A stretch of DNA of 11,525 nucleotides from NCBI GenBank assembly GCA_029933755.1, contig JAOZNO010000049.1, positions 1 to 11,525 of the forward strand, given 5' to 3'. Under the pieces are notes generated by a model. That model made no database searches. It was not told where the DNA came from and was given only the letters and a program-made list of their open reading frames with translations. How positions within the stretch are numbered: position 1 is the stretch's first letter; every line of letters begins with the position of its first letter. Below, one piece after another: positions 6,702-11,525 of this stretch. A program made the translations under genes and the position numbers. The stretch comes from Bacteroidales bacterium (GTDB lineage Bacteria; Bacteroidota; Bacteroidia; Bacteroidales; NBLH01).

Positions 6702-8079
6702 ACTTAAACCGATAACTAAAACCTGCAAAAACAGCAAAGCTGTATGGATATTGGCTAAATGCAGAATTCTCAGGTAAGATGGAATATTTAAATGTAGGCT
6801 CTACATTGAAGGTGAGATTTTGATAAAAATTGTAATTTACACCTAAACCAAAAGTAGCACCATAAAGAATTGAGTTTATATCTTCATTTTGACCTGACCA
6901 TAATTCTTGATTATTCAATATTATTGATGTGTTATTTTTCACAAGGAAATTTGTAGAAACCCCACTCAGAACATCTAAACTAACTTTTTGGTCAATCAGT
7001 TTATAACGAATAATAAGTGGCAGTTCAACATATTCAGCATTTAAAACATAATTCGCATCAAGCGCATAATATGTCATTGACAACGAACTCATTAATACCG
7101 ATTTATTATTAATTTGTTGTATCGATTGAGTCCCTCCCGGAGTATAAACAGTCATATTATCACCACCAAATTCATTATCCTGACTACCGATTAGATTATC
7201 AGCACCTTGTTTTTTCTGAGCATAAAAAATACCCGATTCAATACTAATACGTTTACTAAGATGGTAATTTACATTTACCCCACCTGTATATGAGGTTAAT
7301 GCTTTTTCCTCAAAATTCATATCAGGTTTATCCGACCGGATACTACCTTTAACATCACTTCCTGATGTTTCATTAATTTCATTTGATGCATTATTACCTA
7401 CAGAAACTACAGGTGAAAACTTTGTACCAAATGACCAGGCTGAGCTTTTCTTTTCTTCATTTTGTAAAAGAAAACCTCCCTCGTGGAGGTTTTCTTTTTC
7501 TAATAACAAGGTATCGGTTAATAACTGGTTAGATTTTCTTTCACGAGAATTGTTTGTAACAAGACTTTTGCTTTTCTTGTTTTCATTACTTTTCACTGTG
7601 AAAATTTCATTAATAAATTGATACTTTCTATAAAGTTGATTTGTATCATATATTTTAATTCTATCATAGCTAGCAACTTGAAATTTTGAATTTGTTTTTT
7701 TCAATTCAAAAGTATACTTATACAAGTCTTTCTTTTTATTATTTATTTTAGCTTGGATAGCTAAACTATTTGCTTTCTCAATATCAAAACGGTTATCTGA
7801 AACAGTTAATTTATCAGAAGGAAATACTTTATTCTCTTCTAATATTTTTACTTTGTTATTTTGATTAAGACCTAAATCAGACACAAAGTAACCTAAACCA
7901 AAAGTTATGAATAAGGCAACAGATGCAGCAATAGCCTTAATATAAAATAGTACACGCATTCGTCTTTTGGCTTTTAGCTCATCCTTCAGGTTATTCCATA
8001 CAAATGCAGGAACGTCTTTCTCATAATCATGTAAAAAGTCATTAAACAGCTCGTCTATTTTATTCTGATTTTCTAACAT
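6700..8079 (-). CDS. Membrane-anchored outer-membrane beta-barrel protein, probable sigma-factor partner
   Basis: A 459-residue protein with three parts. Residues 1-42 are a charged cytoplasmic segment with the pattern P..VW..LKDEL (24-35), which recurs at the N-terminus of Bacteroidota proteins encoded beside ECF sigma factors. Residues 43-66 form one membrane helix, preceded by KAKRRMR, so the N-terminus stays inside. About 70-212 is a lysine- and asparagine-rich linker of low complexity. From SAWSFGTKFSPVVSVG (213-228) to the end, repeated amphipathic strands (YTGGVNVNYHLSKRISIESG, 264-283; VELPLIIRYKLI, 351-362; FGLGVNYNF, 410-418; FAVFAGFSYRFK, 448-459) match the outer-membrane beta-barrel family (PorT-like). 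Its ATG (8079-8077) lies inside the end of the sigma gene, a 7-base overlap, so the two are coupled. A role as anti-sigma factor or sensor is inferred from this context. Confidence 0.8.
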   Translation of the reverse strand: MLENQNKIDELFNDFLHDYEKDVPAFVWNNLKDELKAKRRMRVLFYIKAIAASVALFITFGLGYFVSDLGLNQNNKVKILEENKVFPSDKLTVSDNRFDIEKANSLAIQAKINNKKKDLYKYTFELKKTNSKFQVASYDRIKIYDTNQLYRKYQFINEIFTVKSNENKKSKSLVTNNSRERKSNQLLTDTLLLEKENLHEGGFLLQNEEKKSSAWSFGTKFSPVVSVGNNASNEINETSGSDVKGSIRSDKPDMNFEEKALTSYTGGVNVNYHLSKRISIESGIFYAQKKQGADNLIGSQDNEFGGDNMTVYTPGGTQSIQQINNKSVLMSSLSMTYYALDANYVLNAEYVELPLIIRYKLIDQKVSLDVLSGVSTNFLVKNNTSIILNNQELWSGQNEDINSILYGATFGLGVNYNFYQNLTFNVEPTFKYSILPENSAFSQYPYSFAVFAGFSYRFK

Positions 8080-8627
8080 CTCTTTCTTTCTTCCGGCATC
8101 ATAAAATGCTGCTCTACTTTGTTTTGTAAAATTTTGCGTGCTCGTGATAGATTTGATTTTGAAGTACCTATTGAAATATTCAAAATTGCGCCAATTTCCT
8201 TATGTGAATACCCATCAATGGCATATAAATTAAATACCATTTTATAAGCAGGTGGTAAACTTTTCACCAAACCCAGTAAATCCTTAGCAGATAACTCACT
8301 TACAATTAAGTTTGTACTTGTTTTTGTTTCCAGTTCTGCAATTTCACCAACCGGATACATTTGAAATTTTTTTCGATACTGTTCAAGCGCCGTATTAACC
8401 ATAATACGTCTCATCCAACCTTCAAAAGAACCTTTACCTTTAAATGAGGCAATATTTGTGAAAATTTTTATAAAACCTTCATGCAATATATCCTCAGCTG
8501 CAGTTCGGTCTTTTGTGTAACGAATACACACACCAAACAACATTTTGGAGTATTTTTTAAATAACATCCCTTGTGCTTCAGTTTTACCTTCAACACAGCC
8601 TTTTATTATTTCTTTTTGCTGATCCAA
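8073..8627 (-). CDS. ECF-type RNA polymerase sigma factor
   Basis: A 184-residue sigma-70 family factor with only regions 2 and 4, which directs RNA polymerase to a specific promoter set. Region 2 runs from about 18 to 86: FKKYSKMLFGVCIRYTKD (23-40), AAEDILHEGFIKIFTNI (43-59) for core binding, and FEGWMRRIMVNTALEQYRK (68-86) for -10 recognition. Region 4 runs from about 113 to 172: LVKSLPPAYKMVFNLYAIDG (120-139), then a helix-turn-helix SHKEIGAILNISIGTSKSNL (141-160) and SRARKIL. The PP in SLPPAYKMVF is typical of the Bacteroidota group that pairs with beta-barrel or anti-sigma partners. The stop TAG overlaps the next gene's start. The last residues, RKRC, are encoded by a purine-rich stretch that could help ribosomes re-initiate on the partner. 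Confidence 0.93.
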   Translation of the reverse strand: MDQQKEIIKGCVEGKTEAQGMLFKKYSKMLFGVCIRYTKDRTAAEDILHEGFIKIFTNIASFKGKGSFEGWMRRIMVNTALEQYRKKFQMYPVGEIAELETKTSTNLIVSELSAKDLLGLVKSLPPAYKMVFNLYAIDGYSHKEIGAILNISIGTSKSNLSRARKILQNKVEQHFMMPEERKRC

Positions 8628-8936
8628 ATCAGTTTATACGGAATAAAAATTACTCCAAAAATATAAAATACATACTAAAGATGAAACTTTTAACAAAATG
8701 GTTGCGTAAAACAACATAAAAAAAGGCAATTTTATTTTATTTCTAACAATAACATTCAGCTTTGTTCCAAGTAAATTCTTTTATCAGAAAAACAATAAGT
8801 TTATTCTGCATTGCAAGTTCTATCAATTAAAACAAGCCTGTTATAAACAAATTACCCAATCCTGTCAAAGACAGTAATATATAATGCAGCCTTTGGTGTA
8901 TTACAAGCATCTATATATAAATTAGGTTTTAGTTTT
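8628..8936. other. 309-base divergent intergenic region between sigma factor and serpin
   Basis: It contains the leftward sigma-factor promoter candidate at 8656-8686. For the rightward serpin gene, TTTG (8892-8895) is followed after 20 bases by TATAAATT (8916-8923), which only partly fits the -7 consensus and would leave a very short leader. The rest is AT-rich sequence in which I see no gene, hairpin or repeat. Confidence 0.45.
8656..8686 (-). promoter_or_regulatory. Probable promoter of the sigma-factor operon
   Basis: On the minus strand TTTC (8686-8683), a one-base departure from TTTG, is followed by a 19-base spacer and TATTTTTG (8663-8656), a full match to TAnnTTTG. The predicted start near 8649 leaves a leader of about 20 bases before the ATG at 8627. 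It resembles the housekeeping class, so the operon would be transcribed basally and not only by its own sigma factor. Confidence 0.5.
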
Positions 8937-10079
8937 ATGAAAAATATTAAACATATAATTGCCATTATTTTCATATTTAGCCTGTTCTCATTATGTTCAA
9001 GAGAGCAATCTGCACCCGTGTCTCCACATTTAATTAAAATAAAACCAGAACAAAAACAACTTGTTTCAGCTGATAATAACATGGGCTATGATATTTACAA
9101 AAACTTATGGAATTTAAAAAATCAGAATTCAAATATTTTGATTTCACCAATAAGTCTGAACAAACCAATAAGTATAATTCTTTTTGGCACAAATAATAAC
9201 TATGAAGTAAGAAAAGTATTACAATTTCCAAATTTAAAAAAAGAAGCTATTTATACAGAAATAAACCAATTAAATAATACTATTTTTAATATTGATGAAC
9301 ACAGCGAATTTAAAAACATTACTCGTTTTCTAACTCATAAACAAAATAATATTACCAATGAGTTTAAAAAATTTATCAGGAAAAATAAGATTATTAAAAT
9401 TGATTATTATAATTCTGATAATTCCTCACAAATTTCAAACAATATTTCAAAGACCTCGCTTTTTAATATAGAAAATGAAATTTCACTAAAATGCAACTTT
9501 AAATATCAAACAGGTAAAACAGAATCACCCTTTTACACAAGCCCTGATTTAAGCAAGTTTGTAGAAATGCTTATTTGCAAATCTGAATTTAACTTTTACT
9601 CTGATGATATTATTAAAGCAATTGAAATGCCACTAGGAAGAGGTAATTATAATGCACTAATTATTTTACCAGAGTCAAATCAATCTCTCCAAAATATTAA
9701 AAACAAATTAAACAAACATTACATTAACAGGATAAATAGTAAATTTCGAAAACTAAATTTATCTGTGTATGTACCACAACTTGACATTAAGTATAATTAC
9801 TCGTTAAATAAGAGCATGAACGAATGTAGTATTCACAAGCTATTTTCGACTAAAGCGAATAAATTTAAAAACATAAGTACAAATAAAGATTTATACTTAA
9901 ACAAGCTATCACAATCAGTAACAATAAAAACGGTTTCAAAACCTATTGAAAGCAAGAAACTTTTTGAAAATGAAATTAAAAATAGTTTTTTTATTGACCA
10001 TCCGTTTTTACTAATTATAACTGAAAAATATAGTGGTTCAATTTTATTTATTGGACAAATAATAAACCCAGTAAAGTAA
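8937..10079 (+). CDS. Serpin-family protein, exported, with degenerate reactive-centre loop
   Basis: A 380-residue protein. Residues 1-20 are a hydrophobic export signal ending at Cys20; the preceding Leu19 is unusual for a lipobox, so lipoprotein status is likely but not certain. Serpin landmarks follow in order: NSNILISPISLNKPISIILFG (64-84, helix B), VRKVLQF (91-97), AIEMPLGRGNYNALIILPE (228-246, strands 1B-3B), VYVPQLDIKYNYSL (277-290), IHKLFSTKANKFKNIS (299-314) and FFIDHPFLLII (351-361), which fits the PROSITE serpin signature position by position, then GSILFIGQIINP (367-378). Canonical serpins suicide-inhibit proteases through a loop whose hinge reads EEGTEAAA; here the aligned residues are SKPIESKK (334-341), and the loop is about five residues shorter than in alpha-1-antitrypsin by my alignment. 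The helix F region (about 160-180) is also shortened. Inhibition is therefore doubtful. It is strikingly rich in Asn, Lys and Ile and stands alone with its own terminator. Confidence 0.82.
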   Translation: MKNIKHIIAIIFIFSLFSLCSREQSAPVSPHLIKIKPEQKQLVSADNNMGYDIYKNLWNLKNQNSNILISPISLNKPISIILFGTNNNYEVRKVLQFPNLKKEAIYTEINQLNNTIFNIDEHSEFKNITRFLTHKQNNITNEFKKFIRKNKIIKIDYYNSDNSSQISNNISKTSLFNIENEISLKCNFKYQTGKTESPFYTSPDLSKFVEMLICKSEFNFYSDDIIKAIEMPLGRGNYNALIILPESNQSLQNIKNKLNKHYINRINSKFRKLNLSVYVPQLDIKYNYSLNKSMNECSIHKLFSTKANKFKNISTNKDLYLNKLSQSVTIKTVSKPIESKKLFENEIKNSFFIDHPFLLIITEKYSGSILFIGQIINPVK

Positions 10080-10112
10080 TAAATAACTCAGTCAGTTTAT
10101 TTAGTAATTTAA

Positions 10113-10168
10113 AGGCCACCTCTACTAATTAATTTCGTAGTAATAAAGTAATTAGTAAGATGTAGCCT
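10113..10168 (+). other. Long imperfect hairpin downstream of the serpin gene
   Basis: The arms 10113-10131 and about 10150-10168 pair through AGGC/GCCT at the base and ACTAATTA/TAATTAGT at the top, with two mismatches and a one-base bulge between, and a loop of about 17 bases. It has no following T run, so it is not a terminator by itself. It could protect the 3' end of the serpin mRNA or be a remnant of a palindromic repeat. Confidence 0.4.
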
Positions 10169-10185
10169 AAAGCCTAATTGAGTTC

Positions 10186-10248
10186 AAAGAAGATGGCTAA
10201 ATATTATTTATCAGTGTAGCTGAAAATAATATTTAGTCATCTTTTTTT
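10186..10248 (+). terminator. Very stable intrinsic terminator after the serpin gene
   Basis: AGATGGCTAAATATTATTT (10191-10209) pairs with 10224-10242 over 19 bases with a single G-U pair. The stem extends to about 24 pairs when A-rich 10186-10190 meets the T run. A small inner TCAG/CTGA hairpin caps it, and seven Ts (10242-10248) follow. It isolates the serpin transcript from the chemotaxis gene beginning at 10317. Confidence 0.85.
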
Positions 10249-10260
10249 ATTTAAAAAAAA

Positions 10261-10309
10261 AGGGTATTTTAGTGCTGTTTTAAACAGTAATTTTTCAAAC
10301 AAATACCCT
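10261..10309 (+). promoter_or_regulatory. Hairpin ending seven bases before the chemotaxis-gene start
   Basis: AGGGTATTT (10261-10269) is exactly complementary to AAATACCCT (10301-10309), and the enclosed sequence contains a short CTGTTTTAAACAG dyad (10275-10287). If transcribed, the right arm would lie in the ribosome-binding region of the ATG at 10317 and could limit its translation. If the promoter lies inside it, it could be an operator instead. TAATTTTT near 10288-10295 resembles a -7 element but lacks the final G at the right place. Confidence 0.4.
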
Positions 10310-10316
10310 ATTAATT

Positions 10317-11435
10317 ATGAACCAATTAGTCATCTTTTTTATAATTCTTTTTTTTGCAATTGTACCGGCAACTATCGGTATTTTCTATCTAATATTTAAA
10401 AATACGGTAACCTATGTTGTTGGGATGACATTAACCTTCCCTGTAATGTTAATCACCTTTTTATCTTACATTGTGGGATCAGAAGGGTTTGTGCATTTAA
10501 TATGGGGAGTACCGGTGGCAGTGAGTGTTTTAATTTTTGCATACTATGTCATTCATCGGAAAGTTGGTATCCCCTTAAAAGAAATATCTGAACATCTAAA
10601 ATCTGTATCTGATGGAAATTTAGTTATAAATGTGAATAAAAAGTATTTTAAATACAAAAATGAGATTGGAGTAATTTCAGAATCACTTTCAAATATGTCT
10701 AATCACCTAAAAGCAATTGTGGGAGATGTTAAAACTGCAGCAGATATGCTGGCTTCGGTAAGTAATGAAATGAATATGGGAGCCCAGGAAATGTCGAATA
10801 TTTCATCTGAGCAAGCAGCATCGTTTGAAGAAGTATCAGCTTCCGTTGAACAAATTGTTGAGAAAACTCGTAATAACAATAAGAACGCTCAAAATGCTGA
10901 AAATGTAGTTGCTCGTTCTGTAAATAAAATTGAAGCTAATAATATTAGTGTTCAAAAAGCAGTAAGTTCCTTATCTATAATTTCAGAAAAGATTAATGTA
11001 ATTAACGACATTGCTTTTCAAACCAATATACTTTCATTAAATGCAGCTATTGAAGCTGCACGAGCAGGAGTAGCAGGAAAAGGATTTAGTGTTGTTGCCA
11101 ATGAAGTTGGAAAACTAGCTGAAAGAAGTAAAGATTCAGCTATGGAAATTGAAAGTATCTCAAAAGAAAGTTCTGAGATAGCTAATGAAACCAGTAAAAT
11201 CTCACAGAGCATTGTTCCTGAAATTAAGAATACTGCAACATTAATTAAAGATATTGTTATTAGTAGTAGAGAGCAAGAAAATAGTGCAGAGCAAATTAAT
11301 GCTACACTTTCAGAATTGAATAATTCAGTACAAAAACTTGCCAGTAGCTCAGAAGAAACTGCTGCTAGTGCTGAGGAATTATCTGGTCAGGCTGAACAAT
11401 TAAAAGATTTAATATCATTCTTTAAAATAAACTAA
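10317..11435 (+). CDS. Methyl-accepting chemotaxis protein with three membrane helices and no periplasmic sensor
   Basis: A 372-residue receptor of the kind that controls CheA kinase through CheW. Three hydrophobic helices lie at about 5-27, 31-53 and 61-80, joined by loops of a few residues, so there is no room for a ligand-binding domain outside the membrane. HRK at 80-82 marks the cytoplasmic side, placing the N-terminus outside. A HAMP domain covers about 81-135, with the conserved proline P86 and NEIG (115-118). The signalling domain is a long coiled coil with the conserved hairpin tip INDIAFQTNILSLNAAIEAA (229-248) and RAGVAGKGFSVVANEV (249-264). Candidate methylation segments are SEQAASFEEVSASVEQI (164-180) and SSEETAASAEELSGQAEQL (344-362). 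There is no C-terminal CheR/CheB-binding pentapeptide. No other che gene lies in the window. Confidence 0.93.
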   Translation: MNQLVIFFIILFFAIVPATIGIFYLIFKNTVTYVVGMTLTFPVMLITFLSYIVGSEGFVHLIWGVPVAVSVLIFAYYVIHRKVGIPLKEISEHLKSVSDGNLVINVNKKYFKYKNEIGVISESLSNMSNHLKAIVGDVKTAADMLASVSNEMNMGAQEMSNISSEQAASFEEVSASVEQIVEKTRNNNKNAQNAENVVARSVNKIEANNISVQKAVSSLSIISEKINVINDIAFQTNILSLNAAIEAARAGVAGKGFSVVANEVGKLAERSKDSAMEIESISKESSEIANETSKISQSIVPEIKNTATLIKDIVISSREQENSAEQINATLSELNNSVQKLASSSEETAASAEELSGQAEQLKDLISFFKIN

Positions 11436-11480
11436 ATTATTATTAAAAAAAGTTTCAATTTGAACTAGCTTGAATAATTC

Positions 11481-11525
11481 ATGCGTTTTTTCTTTGTTGG
11501 AATTGAGGCGTCGAACTTTGAAGCT
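11481..11525 (+). CDS. Possible start of a gene running off the window
   Basis: An ATG 45 bases after the chemotaxis-gene stop opens a frame that stays open to the window end and encodes MRFFFVGIEASNFEA. The pattern 'FVGI-E-A-S' faintly recalls the N-terminal RuvC-like strand (VGIDVSK) of IS110-type transposases, with Glu for Asp, but fifteen residues cannot support that identification. The local composition is somewhat richer in GC than the preceding gene. It could equally be non-coding, or a minus-strand gene could end here. Confidence 0.25.
   Translation, partial: MRFFFVGIEASNFEA

Noticed and set aside
8852..9082. Open frame of 76 codons on the minus strand across the serpin start
   Set aside because: It overlaps the signal-peptide region of a gene with clear serpin homology, has no recognisable motif or promoter, and reads like an antisense shadow.
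8937..10079. Serpin gene as a frameshifted pseudogene
   Set aside because: The frame is continuous from the signal peptide to the C-terminal signature and stop, and the shortened helix F and altered hinge need no frameshift to explain them.
11465..11525. Minus-strand frame ending at TAG (11467-11465) as the 3' end of a gene
   Set aside because: Only about nineteen codons are visible, with no recognisable motif, and it competes with the plus-strand frame from 11481. Neither can be decided without more sequence.

Overview
The window looks like chromosomal DNA of a low-GC Bacteroidota, probably from the Bacteroidales/Marinilabiliales side, though I cannot fix the family. The pointers are gene families largely confined to that phylum (DUF3822 next to rsmD, DUF3078, an ECF sigma factor with a membrane-anchored beta-barrel partner), promoters of the form TTTG-N19-TAnnTTTG, and starts preceded by A/T-rich sequence rather than clear Shine-Dalgarno sites.

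Layout. Positions 1-2654 are read leftwards: a single-pass membrane protein with a pseudopilin-like N-terminal half (its own terminator at 1961-1997), a 448-base gap rich in dyad symmetry, DUF3822 and rsmD overlapping by one base, and a tRNA-Asp with a near-perfect promoter of its own. Positions 3119-6462 are read rightwards: a RecD/Dda-type SF1 helicase, an MscS-type mechanosensitive channel and a DUF3078 outer-membrane-type protein, closed by a strong terminator. Positions 6700-8627 are read leftwards: an ECF sigma factor overlapped by a protein that joins a short cytoplasmic segment, one inner-membrane helix and a C-terminal outer-membrane beta-barrel. Positions 8937-11435 are read rightwards: a degenerate serpin with an export signal, a strong terminator, and a methyl-accepting chemotaxis protein with three membrane helices and no periplasmic sensor domain. 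The last 45 bases may open another gene.

How the parts relate. Only three neighbour relations are convincing: DUF3822-rsmD (translationally coupled), sigma factor-barrel protein (overlapping operon, probably sensor/anti-sigma and sigma) and, more weakly, MscS-DUF3078 (61-base gap, shared terminator). The rest are independent units with their own terminators or promoters.

I see no defence system, CRISPR array, intact insertion sequence or phage gene. The points most worth following up are the serpin, whose C-terminal signature is intact but whose reactive-loop hinge is replaced by residues incompatible with inhibition; the sigma/transenvelope-barrel pair; a 124-base nested palindromic element at 6578-6701 that looks like a dispersed repeat; and the stacked hairpins before the chemotaxis gene, the last ending seven bases before its start codon.
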